Position numbers and translations under genes: made by a program. DNA of 64,000 nt from Margaritifera margaritifera (lineage: Eukaryota > Mollusca > Bivalvia > Unionida > Margaritiferidae), in contig JAQPZY010001174.1 in NCBI GenBank assembly GCA_029931535.1, positions 186,001 to 250,000 of the forward strand. Direction: 5' to 3'. Below, one piece after another: positions 22,776 to 34,239 of the stretch (positions within the stretch are counted from its first letter, which is position 1; each line of letters opens with the position of its first letter). The notes beneath the pieces were generated by a model, which saw nothing but the letters and a program-made list of their open reading frames with translations, was not told the DNA's origin and ran no database searches.

Positions 22776-24246
22776 GTGAAATGATCTAAATCGCCCGTGA
22801 TGTAAATTTTTCCGTACAGATTTCACGTTGGTGACTTTAGTTAATTTATAGTAAGTAACAAGTCACTGTCATGCGAATTCTCTCCCTTTTATGTTATAGA
22901 GAACATTTTAAAAGCCTATTATCTGTTAAGTTTGGAGTTACCATGTATATCCCAAAATTCGGTAATGAGAAAGAGCTGCAAGAATGTCCAGGTTCATGAC
23001 CTATGACAACTGTATAAATATTTTTCTTACCATTTGATGCAGTGTAATGATGAAATGGTTTTTACTGTTTTTGTTAGAAGCTAGAATGACATTTTTCTTA
23101 TTTGTAACAAACTTTTACTTGAACTGCTCAAAAACTAAAGTCGCAGTGTCTGACAAAAGTTTATGTAAGCAAACCTTATAATTGATCTAATCAAATATAG
23201 GTGAAGTACCTTATTGTTTAGTGTTGAGGTTCTCACAATTGGAAAGATATAATTTGATGTTAAATTCATAAATTGGATACACTGCAAAGTGTAGCGTTAA
23301 ATACTTTATTCTAATTTCACCACATTGCTGCATGTCAGTCTTTTCATAGATCTAATCCCTGCCGCAAATAACTGCATAGTTATGTGTAGCTTGAAATTAT
23401 GAATTCACTGCAGAGTAAACCACTTTCATGAATAAATACCATCTTATCTAAATTACTCAGTGAAGTTAGATGTAATATATTAAATGGATGGAACTTATGA
23501 ACTTATGATTCAAAATTAATTTTCTCCTATGATGATTTCCTAGAAGCAGATATTGTATGTTACTTTGGCAATGCATTTCTATGATCTGACTTAATTATAA
23601 ATTATAGAGATATTGACTCAAACCATTGTTAAATGATAAAGTATAATTTCATTTGGAGAATCTAAATTGCTATATATATATAGATACTGTAAAACTATAC
23701 AATAATTAGCAGCATTTTGATTGGTTCTTGACAGGCTATTTCAATAATGCTTCAATCATTTCAACAAACCTGGTTGTGTAAACTGATAGAAAAACAACTT
23801 TGAATTTACGTGTTCTGCCCTGTAAGATTTTAACTAAAGCTGACAGTTTCTAAATATTAGCATTAAATTTAATCGTTCTCTCTGATTGGATATAAAATGT
23901 CAAAGGTTTTTCCCAATGGTTAGCGGTATCTGATAATGACCAATAATTGTCCCAAAATATTGAATTGATAGTAATTCAGTGTTAAGACTTAGCATAGGAA
24001 TGTTATATTGATCATTGTAATTGTTTAACGTTCAAAATTATTTAAGATGTGAATTGAATTTTTGTGCTTTTAATTTAGTTATGCAAAGATATACACTGTG
24101 ACGTGATAAAGTCCATCACATGTAAATATTATGTTAATTTACTCAAGGAACTGTTTTGGTACTGTTTTGTGAAAGTTTTGAATTATTTTTAACATTTAAT
24201 ACAATTTGGTGTTGAGCAACCATTTTCCCGTTCCGTTTTCACAACA

Positions 24247-24825
24247 TTTATACCCCCATATTCATATGACTGTCCACACAGGAGTAAGTAGCAATAACAA
24301 GATTTTTAAGATGGCCACCAGGGCAGCCATATTCAATGTCCACATGGGACCATTTTCATTATGAATCAACTAGAAATCATAAGAAGTCTTCTGGTGAAAA
24401 ACCCATGTCAATGTGACTATTCATTCAGAAGGAGTAGCAACAACAAGATTTTCAAGATTGCTGCCATGGCAGCCATATTGGACATAGATCGGCAACATGT
24501 CAGCACCATTTTCATTTAGGACCAACTAGACATCATAAAAAGTCTTTTAGTGAAACCCCATGTTCATATGACCAGCCACTCAGGAGGAGTGTCAATAATA
24601 TTTTCAAGATGGCTGCTGTTGCAGACATATTGAATGTCCAAGCAGTTCCATTTTCATTTGGGACCAAATAGACCTTGGGATGAACATGTGTGTCAAGTTT
24701 TACGGCAAACCTCTTAGTAGTTTAGGAGGAGTAGTGATAACAAAATTGTGCTAATGGACGGAGAGACTATGGACAATAGGCCATCCCATAAGTTCTCCTG
24801 GTCTTCTATGACTTGTAGAGCTAAA
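24247..24825 (+). repeat. Pearl-like element A, second segment with right end
   Basis: About three more cores, then the fixed right end: 'gaccttgggatgaacatgtgtgt', 'ttaggaggagtagtgataac', 'gtgctaatggacggagag', 'ggccatcccataag', a short hairpin 'tggtcttctatgact' and the terminus GTAGAGCTAAATAA. Confidence 0.8.
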
Positions 24826-24889
24826 TAAACACACACACATAAAGTGATAGCAAAATTAAATGATTTTGTCCACACCCCATTAAAACAAC

Positions 24890-26690
24890 ATGAGCACCTT
24901 GAAAGGACTAAAGCTCTACTGTCCGAAAAGAGTTTCCAGAGATTCAAGACAAGACAACTTCTTCTTTTTAACTACTGAGTGTTGAAACCATCTTAGATAT
25001 TCTTGAGAGATAAAAAAAAATTAATTAGCCACTGTGGTAGTCATATTGGATGTAAGATCAGCACCATTTTCATTTAGGTCCAACTAGACGGAGACTGTTG
25101 GTGCAAACCTCATGTTGATATGACCATCCATACAGGAGAATTAGTGACAACAATCTGAATATATTCATTGTGACTGCCATATTTGAGGTCAGATCAGCAC
25201 CATTTTCATTCAAACCAAGTAGATATTGTAATTAGTCTTCTGGTGAAACCCCATGTCGATATGACTTTCCATTTAGGAGAATTAACAAAAATAAGATTTT
25301 CAAGATGGCTACTGTGATAACCATAATGGATGTCAGATTGGCACCATTTTCATTTAAGACCAACTAGACATCATAAGAAGTCTTAACAGCATTTTCATTT
25401 AGGACCAAATAGATATCATACAAAGTCTTGCAGTGAAAACCCCATGCTGATATGACCATCCATTCAGGTGGAGTAGCAATAACAAGACTGTCATGACGGC
25501 TGCTGTTGTGGCCATACTGGATCTCTGGAGAGCACCATTTACATTTAGAACCAACTAGTCATCATAAAAAGTCCTCTGGTGAAAACCTCATGCTGAAATG
25601 ACTTTCCATTCAGGAGAAATAGCAATAACAAGATCTTCAAGTTGGCTGTCATGGTGTCCATACTGGATGTCAGACCAGTACCATTTTCATTTGGGATGAA
25701 CTAGACATTATAAGAAGTCTGTAGCTTAGCACATTTATCATTAAGTTGTAATGATTACAACCATTCACCCCTGAGGCACAATGAGACAGTTTCCTTTTCT
25801 TGCTTGCTTGCTTTTCATCGGTGCTGTTGTTGGCATCCCCAATCTTAAGTTCTTGTTCAATTTTCTACCTCTCATGCTTTACTTAGTATTTTGGACTGTC
25901 ACTGTAGCACACTATGGTTCTATTTTAATGGCAATCACAACAGCAGGCGAGACACAGCCTACCTCCAACCCATGCATTGTTTTAGGTTTTATTTTGCCTA
26001 GTACTTTTCCAAAGAAATGCTCTTCTATATTCAAAGCAGATAATTTAGGATTCATTTTCATAGACTTAATCCCTGTTTTTATAGCAAAACATTATTTTCT
26101 TTGAGAAAGGTTCCATATGACTTCGACCATTTCTAATGCTATTGCATGTAACATAATGATGGTTCTTTAAACTAGCAGTTGTTATGATAACCTATCAGTT
26201 TCATACAACTCCAAACATTCACAGAGATATTTTATGCCTTTACATGATATCCACTTTTAATGCAAAATATGGTGAAGTGCTTTATCACCATTAATCCCAT
26301 GATTGCAAGTCATCCTCTAATGTAGCCTGCTATATATATGCTCATGCATGATACATGCTTTTGGTGGCAACTGTGGATACAGCGGCCTTAGCATTTGAAT
26401 ATGACCATCCATTTAGGAGAAGTAGCAATAACAAAATGTTCAAGATAGCTGTTATGGCCCCAACTTGAATGTCTGAGCAGCACCATTTTCATTTACAACC
26501 AACCAAATCTTGGGATTAATGTGTATGTAAAGTTTCAATCCTCTAAGTAGTTAAGTAATTGACCCAAGTAAGTGTAATGGACAGAAGGACGTCATACAAC
26601 AGACATCAAACATCGGAAGATGAACAATGAACAACAGGCCATCCCATAAACTCTTCTGGTGTATGACCAATAAAGTTAAAATCATACCTG
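24890..26690 (+). repeat. Pearl-like core-repeat element B
   Basis: The left end 'ccttgaaaggactaaagctctactgtccg', 'ttcaagacaagacaacttcttc', 'gttgaaaccatc' matches the left ends at 31728, 51703, 59105 and 61010. About six cores follow, an unrelated insertion at about 25721-26396, the last core, and the right end finishing GTATGACCAATAAAGTTAAAA. Confidence 0.8.
25721..26396. mobile_element. Unclassified ~675-bp insertion in pearl-like array B
   Basis: The core breaks at AGAAGTCT (25720) and resumes at ATATGACCATCCATTTAGG (26398). The inserted block has no clear inverted ends. It contains a 107-codon open frame from 25781 (MRQFPFLACLLFIGAVVGIP...), strongly hydrophobic in the first 65 residues. 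I do not recognise it; T-rich DNA gives such frames by chance. A short resemblance (GTTGGCATCCCAATC) occurs at about 10693. Confidence 0.45.
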
Positions 26691-27335
26691 CAATATTCTT
26701 GCAATTTGTGACCATGTATCTCACTGTAGTTTAGTCTCTCAGAAAGGGTTTTAACATATAACAACAATACACATTTTCTATGACATGAGGTTAGCAGCAA
26801 AGGACAACAAAACTTGAAAACTAGATTACAGTGACCTATTTTTAAAAATAAGATATGACAGGATGCTTTCACCCTGCAAATCCTCATCATATTTAACATC
26901 ATTAACATAAACAATAAAATAAAATAAAGTTGAAAGTTAACCAGTTGGTGAGCATGGCATGAAAGCCAGTGATCTCTTTTGTTATACTGGAGTCTCTATG
27001 CATGTGCTTCTTCTTGTTAAGTTTCACAGCTCAATAAAAAGTATTATTACATGATTCCCATGAGACATTTTTGATGTCATGTGATTTGCAGTGATTCATG
27101 ATATTGCACCACCATGATGCCATAGCATATTCTGTATGGTTTTGTGCAACTGAAATGGCATTTTCAATATACTGCAACAAGCTGAATTTCAAACTTTTGC
27201 CTTAAATCATGTAATAATACAATTACAGACCTTTGCTAAGGTGAATATGAAGTTTGGTTTCATTTGGTGTTTTACAGTACTTCAACACAATTTGGTTATT
27301 TAGTGTCAAAGCTGACCCAAACTGATCAGATGCAT
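26691..27335. other. Unassigned sequence with a weak exon candidate
   Basis: On the minus strand about 26686-26853 has an open frame ending LNYSEIHGHKLQEYC before a good donor (TTGCAG|GTATGATT). Its phase does not fit between candidate exons 5 and 6, so it was not added to the gene. It may be an alternative exon or chance. Nothing else recognised. Confidence 0.3.
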
Positions 27336-27918
27336 ACATGTGATTCTACCGGCGGTAGGCCAAAATACCGTTTTAAAGGCCGTCTACCGCACATACCGTT
27401 TAGTAGTTCAAATCTACTATTTTTGAAAATTAAAAGAATATATATAAAAGAATTATTTTTAAAAAAACAACAAAAAAACACGGTATTATTACGCGTTCCA
27501 TCAAGACATTAGAGAAACCAGCCAGAACCAGTTTAATGGGGACTGGAAATGTTCCACCAGTACAATGACAGGTGCAATGATACATGACAGAGCAATAGTG
27601 AGTAAAAAACAAGCTGCTAATTGATTACCTTATTGTTGGAATTTGAGGAGTTTAAGGCCAAATGCGGGATGGTTTTTTTTGGAGTTGTTATAAGTAACAA
27701 AGGGATAAAAGGTGGTCCATAATGTCTTCTGAGCCTTTGATGAAAATCGGCCTACCCTTAGCGGAGGGGAGATACAATGAAGAGACCGGCCATAAAAAAT
27801 GATTTTAGTAGAGACACTAGAGTAAGTATTTTGACTGTTGTCTTGTTTAATTGTTATTGTATTGTTCAAGATGTTTTAAGAGGACAACTCTTACATTTTT
27901 TGTTCAATTCATGTCAAA

Positions 27919-28059
27919 ATGCCAAAACGTGTGATTTCTCCCAATGCTAAGAAACCACCAGCTAAGAAAATTTACAAGTTCATCAATGCTTGGATATCAG
28001 AGTTTAAGTGTGTGCAGGCAAGTAGCAAAAGTCCTGAGTTTGCATTGCGTGTTTTAAAG
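27919..28059 (+). pseudogene. N-terminal exon remnant of hAT transposase, family A
   Basis: ATG at 27919; 47 codons beginning MPKRVISPNAKKPPAKKIYK and FINAWISEFK, a basic leader followed by the start of the BED-type region, ending VLK before the donor GTATGC at 28060. The same leader occurs in the copies at 48690, 32850 and (minus strand) 4110. If joined to the acceptor at 28279 the next frame stops immediately (TGG TGA), so the pair does not form a working gene. Confidence 0.55.
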
Positions 28060-28279
28060 GTATGCATCTTTTGTATTTCATAAACTATTTGAAGTTTTCA
28101 TGCACATAAATTAAGTTCAAGCCCTAGATAAATTGTATCAGTGAAAAATATATTACACGATAATTAATTTTTAAAATATATTACAAGATAATTCATTTTA
28201 AAGTTTGGATAAATTATTCTTAAAGGCATAAATATATTATGTATTTTATTTCAAGTCTTTATTTTTTTTATATTTACAG

Positions 28280-28641
28280 TGGTGAAACTTGCTAACAGAT
28301 TTTTGGATCTGAGCCATGAAGAGGAAGAAGCCTTTGAGGATGAGGCTCAGGAATACATCCTAAGTCCAAGTCAGGAACTTCCTCCTCTGGGTGAACATAG
28401 CTTGGAGGAGTATTGGAGAGTAGTCAGCAACCTTACAAAATCAGCAGCAGGAAAACTGAAGTTAGAACTTCGTTGTAGGCTGAATGTGGCTGTCCTGTCA
28501 TTACAACATTCTAATGCTGATACAGAGAGGACATTCTCCATTCTTCGCAAAATACAAAGTGATTCAAGGGGAAATCTGGATCAGAGAACTATTGAGAGCC
28601 TGTTATGTGTGAAGTTTAATAATCACAATGAATGTCATTAG
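28280..28641 (+). pseudogene. hAT C-terminal dimerisation domain remnant, family A
   Basis: Acceptor TTTACAG at 28273-28279, then an open frame of about 120 codons to TAG 28639-28641. It includes EEEEAFEDEAQEYILSPSQE, then SLEEYWRVVSNL, and the diagnostic HSNADTERTFSILRKIQSDS, then LDQRTIESLLCVKFN. This is the hATC domain used for transposase dimerisation. No catalytic Asp residues are present. The related copy near 48880-48985 keeps only NLDKKTNESLLSAKLNNHNE. Confidence 0.75.
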
Positions 28642-28994
28642 TGGTCACTAGACAGTGATCTTGTGAATGAAACTAAAAATGCTATTGGATTTTATAAAAG
28701 AAAATTCTTTGCAGTGAACTATCAGAGAAACTACCTTTTTCATTATTTGACCATATACTGATTCATATTAATTATTATTGTAACATTTTCCATTGAAATC
28801 TGAATCTGATTCATGTTCAAACTTGCTGTTTTATTATAGTATGAAGAGAATACATATTATGACACAAAAAACCCCACTTGTTTTGTTTTTCCATCCCCCC
28901 TGAAACAGTAAATGTATGCCAATAAAAAATCTACTGGTTTAGAGGCCAATCAACTAATCAAAATCTGTAAATCTACTGGTTTGAAATCCTGGTT

Positions 28995-29165
28995 CTGTCA
29001 CATGTATACAGATGGTAGGATTGGAACCTGCATGCTTTTGGTCATGAGTCCAGCACACTGACCAATGTGTCACTGCAGTTCATATCTCCTTTAGGCGCCA
29101 CTTACGACATGCAGGAGGTTACATCAGGTCTATTCTACATCCCCAAGACTAAAGGGGGAATAAAT
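28995..29165 (-). mobile_element. tRNA-like SINE fragment
   Basis: Read on the minus strand: TTGGTCAGTGTGCTGGACTC resembles an A box and GGTTCCAATCC a pol III B box, about 30 nt apart with ACTCATGACC between them like an anticodon arm (CAT). Next to it is a block, GCATGTCGTAAGTGGCGCC, with AGTCTTGGGGATGTAGAATA, that I associate with dispersed molluscan repeats. The order of the two blocks is unusual for a SINE, so this may be a composite. Confidence 0.4.
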
Positions 29166-29533
29166 ATGAAGTACTATAAATAAGTAAACCTATCATATGA
29201 CCTCCACTTTGTATCAATCAATAAAAGGTTTACTGGCTCATAAAGCTTCACCTTCTCAACAAAAGTCAATAAGTGTATAGTAAACCAAGGTAGGAAATTG
29301 TGGCCAAAATAACCCAAGTCAACAGGGCATGGTCACAGCAACCGATTTTTCATGTTAATATATAATACTCCAACTAAATTTCATAACTGGCACAAACAGA
29401 AACAGGCAAATACAAATTCAAACTTAACAATAAAACTCAACTTAACATAACATGGCATGCAAACCATATGCAAGATCTTGTATGCTCTCCCCCTTCCCCC
29501 AGCTTGAATAAACAAACATTATAACATGAACAA
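29166..29533. other. Unassigned intron sequence
   Basis: AT-rich; 'aactaaatttcataactggcac' looks like part of a dispersed molluscan repeat. No coding frame or clear borders. Confidence 0.4.
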
Positions 29534-30830
29534 ACAAGAGTACAGTGAACAGCACATTATATGCCCACCCAGTGTTTAATAGTCATCTATGCAGGTACTA
29601 GCTGGGTATACTTGACTCTGGAGATTATGGACCAATGGGTCTCCACGACCTGGACCTTTGGTCAATGTATGCAGTCCTGAACTGAACATAAATGTACTGA
29701 AACCTTGATCTCAGACCTCTACACCTGAAATCAATAGGTCTATTTTACAAAACCCATTTTTCTTTGAGCTACAATGAACTTGTTCTTTGACCTTCTGACC
29801 CCCAAATCAATTGGCCTCTTTCATACTATAAGTGCAAGCCCGCCACAACCTTTGGTCAAGGTACATGATCTAGAACTAACGTTATTATACAAAAGCAGGT
29901 TTTGTTCTTTCAGTCATAGTAACCCTGACCTTTGATTTTTAACCCCAAAATCAAAAGACTTCTTTCTTACCCAATGTGTAACTCATCCACACACTTTGGT
30001 CAAGGTATATAGTCAAGAACTGAACTTTTCTTGCTGAAGCTATTTTTGATCTTTTATTCGCAGTTACCTTGTCATTTGACCTTTTCTCGACCCAAATTGA
30101 TAGGCTTATTCTTTACTCAATGTGCAAGCCATCCACAAAGTTTGATCCAGGTTTTTGATGCAAAACTAATGTTATTGTGTAAGTGCCATTTTTCTTCTTT
30201 CAGTCACAATGACCTTGACATTTGAACCAAAATCAATAGGATTATTCTATACCCCAAGCGCAAACCATTCACAAAGTATGGACCAGGTATTTGCTTGTTG
30301 AACTAATGTTATAATGCAGAAACATTGTTTCTTCTGTCAGTCACAATAACCATAGTCTTTGACCCTTTAACCCCCCAAATCGACAGACTTTTTCCATACC
30401 CAAAGTTCAAGCCATCAACAATGTTTGGTAACTGCTGATGGTAGATAACTCGAATTATTGTGCAAAAACTATTTTTATTCTTTCAGTCACAGTGACCACG
30501 GCCTTTAACCTTTTGACCTCAAAATCGATAGGCTTCTTCTCCCCATGTGCAAGCCATCCACACAGTTTGGTCACTGGACATGGACATGGTGGAAAAATCA
30601 TGTTATTGCATGGAAACCATTTTACTTCTTCCAGTTAGTGACACTGACCTTTGAGCTTTTGACTCCAAAATTGATAGGGTTCTTTGTTACCCCAAGTGCA
30701 AGCCATTCACAAGGTTTAATAACTTTAGATGGTGGACAACTCAAGTTACCGTACAGAAAAAAAATTGGTGACAGGCAGAAGATACACACTGTTAATATCC
30801 ACATCATGATATAGTATTTAAATGTTTTAT
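29534..30830 (+). repeat. GACCTTGACC-type core-repeat element, copy 2
   Basis: The left end AACAAGAGTACAGTGAACAGCA matches 7303. About eight cores of ~145 bp follow, each with TGACC..TGACCTTTGA, 'aaatcgataggcttcttc', 'caagccatccacaaagtttgg'. The right end resembles 7840-7935 but is degraded (ACAGGCAGAAGATACACAC). Several short open frames here are by-products of the repeat. Confidence 0.75.
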
Positions 30831-31038
30831 AGGGTCTTGTAATTTAAAAAATAATGTCAAACTCCTACAGGAGTTCATGTAATATATGAACATTAATGAC
30901 AGCTATTTAAAATAATAGAACACTTTAGCATCTTCAAAAGGAACATAAAGTATTTGGAAGCAGCTTACAACAACAATCAATAAGCAAGTCTGAAAAAGCA
31001 AAAAATGTTGTTAGACGTTTCTAAGAATTTAAACTTAC

Positions 31039-31199
31039 ACTCTGTTCTTGGCAAGCTTTAACAACAGTATTCTTGTCAACTGATGTCGGCAACTGTTCCC
31101 TATGTTTCAGGTATTGGTATAAATTATTCAGTTGATGGCTGCATGTCTCCAACTTCTCAATCAAATCTTCATCAAGAGTTTTGTTTTTCCTTCCTTTTT
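31039..31199 (-). CDS. Candidate exon 5 of a minus-strand coiled-coil gene
   Basis: Minus strand: acceptor CTTTTTGTCCAATGCAG before 31199, 161 bp, strong donor GTAAGT after 31039. It starts with AA, which completes the final G of exon 4 to GAA (Glu), followed by 53 full codons, ending phase 0 as expected by exon 6. Translation: KGRKNKTLDEDLIEKLETCS, then HQLNNLYQYLKHREQLPTSV, then DKNTVVKACQEQS. Charged, helix-prone, with leucines at heptad-like spacing. No family recognised. The splice sites are the best of the set, and the codon use does not resemble the neighbouring repeats. Confidence 0.6.
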
Positions 31200-31727
31200 C
31201 TGCATTGGACAAAAAGATTAGGCATGGAGATTCTAAAATCAGTCTTTCCAGCAACCCTTTGTGAAAAAGCACGGTTTAAGTAGGGCTACTTTTTTTTAAA
31301 TGTAGAGAAAAAGTAGGAGACAATAGGGATATTTTATAAAGAAAAATAGTATACAAATTATGTAAATTACTGAAAAAAAATAAAACCTTTACTTGACTTA
31401 CCTTTGCAAACTTGAACAAAAGCATGCTCTTACTCACATACTAGCTATCCCTCTAATCCCAGTTGCCATTGTCTTCCACATCACATATCATATCTGAATT
31501 CACTTCACTATGGATGTTAAATGCAGAGTGTAATCAATTTTCAACATAATATTAAAAAAGAAGGGATTGTAGGGCCAGTTTGTACTAGGGAAAAATAGAA
31601 AGTCTGACAAAAAAGTAGGAAAAGTAGGAAAAACTAGGGCCACTGTAAAATGCTAAGCTTGAATCTGAGTTTAAACTTTCATCCAATCAAAAAGCACTGC
31701 ACAAAAGTATGATTGGTTGCCTCAAAA
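31200..31727. other. Intron sequence with short purine-rich repeats
   Basis: Runs of 'aaaaagtaggaaaaactagggc' near 31605-31640 echo 'aaaagtaggagacaatagggat' near 31307-31332, so a diffuse local duplication exists. Nothing else recognised. Confidence 0.4.
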
Positions 31728-33470
31728 CAAATCCCCCAAAGGGACATATGCTCTCCTGTCCAAAAATAATTTCTAGGAATTCAAGATAAAACCATTTCTT
31801 CTTTTTAACTGCCAAGTGTTGAAACAATCTCCAATATTCTTGTGTGACAATAAGATTTTCAAATCAGCTGCTGTGCTGGATGGCCATATTTTATTTAAGA
31901 TCAACACCTATTTCATTTAGGACTAACTAGGTATCATTAGAAGTCTTTAGTTGCAAATTCCCATGTCAATATGACCGTCCTTTCAGGATGAGGAGTAATA
32001 ATGATATTTCCAAGATGGAAATCATGGCAGCCATATTGGATGTAATATTGGCACCATTTTCATTTAGGACCAACTAGATATCATAAGGAGTCTTTTGGTG
32101 AAAACACCATGTCAATATGGCCATCAATTCTGGAGGAGTAGCGATAACAAGATTTTCAATATGGCTGCAATGGTAGCCTTACAATATTGGATGTCAGATT
32201 GGCATCATTTTCATTTTGGAGCGACCAGACATCATAAGAAGTCCTCTCGTGAAAACCCCAGGTCAATATGATTTCCCATTTAGAAGGAGTATTTATAACA
32301 ACATAGATGTGAACCTTGTAGCAGGAAGGGTTTTCCTCTTGAGAAGAGGGGTGTCTCCCATTCATCATTGAAATCTCATGTGTACTCAAAATAAATATAA
32401 ATATAATTCTGGACAGACATTTTTTTTTTTTTTTTTCATACCTTGCTGACAATGTAAAGACTTCCTGTGATCACATGACTACTGGCTTATGCAGGGTGAG
32501 TGAGAGATTTTAATTGCTAATTCGACAGACAATAACCTAAAAGTAATCATTTGATTATACTATGTGTGATCAGTAGTAATTCTGAAAGGATTAAAGACAT
32601 TAATGGATTATGGTTGGATTACTAAAGACCTCAAGCAGTATAAAACAATTAAGATTACTTGGATTCCTCCAGCAGGGTCAGTTTGGCTTTGGTGTTGAAA
32701 GTTTGTTGAATGTATTCTACTATTTGTAATCAGAAGTAATTCAGGAAGGATTAAAGACGTTAATCGATTATGCTTGGATTAGTCATTATTAAGGAGCTCA
32801 AGTAGCATAAAACAGGTAAGTTTGGCTTCGTTATTTAAAGTTTGTTGAGATATTGAAGTATGTGTTATCTCCCAATGCTAAAACACCAAAATCTTAACAT
32901 CCAAAATATTACATGAAATTCAATAATGGATGGAAACAGTAATTTCAGTGGTTGGAATCAAGTTCAAAGGGACAAAAATTCCTGACTAAATTTTCTGGTT
33001 GGATTCAAGTTCAAAGGGACAAAACTCCTGACTAAATTTTGCAAATATCCTAATCTGTCCTAAGTTGACCTCTCTGTTCTGTCACATGCATGCAACAAGA
33101 TTTTCAGGATGGCTGCTGTGGTGGCCATACTGGACGTCAGATCAGCATAATTTTTATTTACGACCAACAAGACATCATACAAGGTCTTTTAGTGAAAAAT
33201 CCATGTTTATATGACCATCCATACAGAAAAAGTAGCAATAAGATTTTCAAGATAGCTGCTGTGGTGGCCATATTGGATGTCAAATTGGTACCTTTTTCAT
33301 TTAGGGCCAACTAGACCATGGGATAAATGGGTGTGTAAAGTTTCATGATAATCCTCAAGTAGTTTAGGAGTAGCGATAACAAACTTGTGCTAATGGACGG
33401 ATGGACAATAAACAACTGGCCATTCCATAAGCGCTTCTGATCTATGACCAGTAGAACTAAAAGCTCAAAA
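31728..33470 (+). repeat. Pearl-like core-repeat element C, split by a hAT MITE
   Basis: Left end 'ccaaagggacatatgctctcctgtcc', 'aattcaagataaaaccatttcttc', 'ctgccaagtgttgaaac'; about three cores to about 32290. Foreign sequence runs to 33087; then two more cores and the right end 'gaccatgggataaatgggtgtgt', 'tgctaatggacggatgg', 'ccattccataagcgcttctg', terminus CCAGTAGAACTAAAAGC. Confidence 0.75.
32440..33087 (+). mobile_element. Deletion derivative of the hAT element seen at 3502-4365
   Basis: 5' region (CTGTGATCACATGACTAC, GCAGGGTGAGTGAGAGATTT) and 3' region (CTCCTGACTAAATTTTGCAA, TTGACCTCTCTGTTCTGTCA) match the ends of the minus-strand element at 3502-4365. Between them is a decayed N-terminal coding piece near 32850-32960. 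A ~160-bp internal tandem duplication (32567 and 32728 units: AGTAATTC..AAGGATTAAAGAC) is specific to this copy. Inserted into pearl-like element C; the block just upstream (32300-32440, with an 18-T run) is unassigned. Confidence 0.65.
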
Positions 33471-34235
33471 CTGTATGATCTCCAGCCCAGTACATTATAC
33501 CTTCACTGACCTCTTGAGGCTTCCAATCATATGGGCAAAGGACTTTACACTAATGGTGGACATAAACCCCAATTATGGTACAGTACTACTGCAAAACTTT
33601 TACAAAAGAAAACAATAGATTACATTGAAATTTGGAAATAAAACAGATATAAAGAAACAAAAGTCATCTAGTGATGACATATCCCCACAGTCCTTTTTTT
33701 ATGTAGAGACTACTACTGTAAGTACCCGTGTGTACAGCACTCTCAATTTCTATACTACTCATGCTAGTATCATATGGCCAAGAATCTTCACCTTATATTA
33801 TGTGCTATGTATGGCCAAGTATTCTCAATTTTATACTACTTATGCTACACATTGTTTCTATGGTAACATAAAAAATTATTGAATGTGGAAAATTCTAAGT
33901 ATCAAAATTCAACTCAATGCAACTTGCTTGACATGTGTACAAAGTCACTTTTAAAATACCTTTAATGTTTGAGAGTTATGCTCCTGAAATGAAACTGTTT
34001 ATGAACACACAGACAGATTACAGAAAGACAGATAGATGGACAAGGTAACAGCTATGTCCCCCAAAATTACATACAGAAAAAATGAAAATTATCATTAATT
34101 GACTTGTGAATAATATTAAAATATCCCTTTTAGTAAATATCTCAGCAGAAGAAACAGTATACTATATATTTGATTAGTTTAAAAATTATTTTTATGTTTA
34201 ATACAAATTATTAAAAGTACACTCAGAGCTGGCTC
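33471..34235. other. Intron sequence with fragments of dispersed repeats
   Basis: A ~75-bp imperfect tandem pair at about 33735-33855 (CTCTCAATTTCTATACTACTCATGCTA / TTCTCAATTTTATACTACTTATGCTA), and a dispersed-repeat piece at 33945-34075 ('gttatgctcctgaaatgaaac', 'agacagatagatggacaagg') of a type common in mollusc genomes. No coding. Confidence 0.45.
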
Positions 34236-34239
34236 CAAG

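Larger units (their letters stand above)
20617..24246 (+). mobile_element. 3.6-kb LTR-like insertion in pearl-like array A
   Basis: The surrounding core repeat stops at 20616 and continues at 24247, so this block arrived as one piece. Its ends read TGTTGAG... and ...CAACA, the usual short inverted ends of LTRs. No convincing 5-bp target duplication is present (TTTTG versus TTTAT). No gag/pol frame and no second LTR copy were seen. It holds a CRE-like site (21072), AATAAA (21215), a TATA box (21327), a strong splice donor (21373) and a ~73-bp minisatellite. It could be a long solo LTR, a large non-autonomous LTR derivative, or another element class. Orientation is given from the promoter. Confidence 0.45.
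27340..29010 (+). mobile_element. hAT-like deletion derivative, family A copy 1
   Basis: It shares its whole layout with the copy at 48165-49340: left region with 'tgattctaccggcggtaggcc' and 'aggccgtctaccgc', N-terminal coding piece, C-terminal dimerisation piece, and right region 'aatctactggtttgaaatcctggttctgtcacatg'. It carries the two ends of a hAT transposase without the catalytic centre. Terminal repeats and the 8-bp target duplication were not fixed. Confidence 0.7.

Noticed and set aside
25781..26104. 107-codon hydrophobic open frame with a signal-peptide-like start
   Set aside because: It lies in T-rich sequence inside an insertion in a repeat array, with no splice context, no known motif and no conserved copy here. 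Chance frames of this kind are expected.
26686..26853. Minus-strand segment ending LNYSEIHGHKLQEYC before GTATGATT
   Set aside because: Ends in a phase that breaks the exon 5 to exon 6 join; acceptor weak.
28995..29100. Functional tRNA-Met gene on the minus strand
   Set aside because: A and B boxes are recognisable, but the acceptor and D stems do not pair, so it is at most a tRNA-derived repeat.
29600..30800. Several 60-90-codon frames in both strands
   Set aside because: They are translations of the ~145-bp core repeat (recurring ...IGFF..SASHPQ.. wording), not genes.
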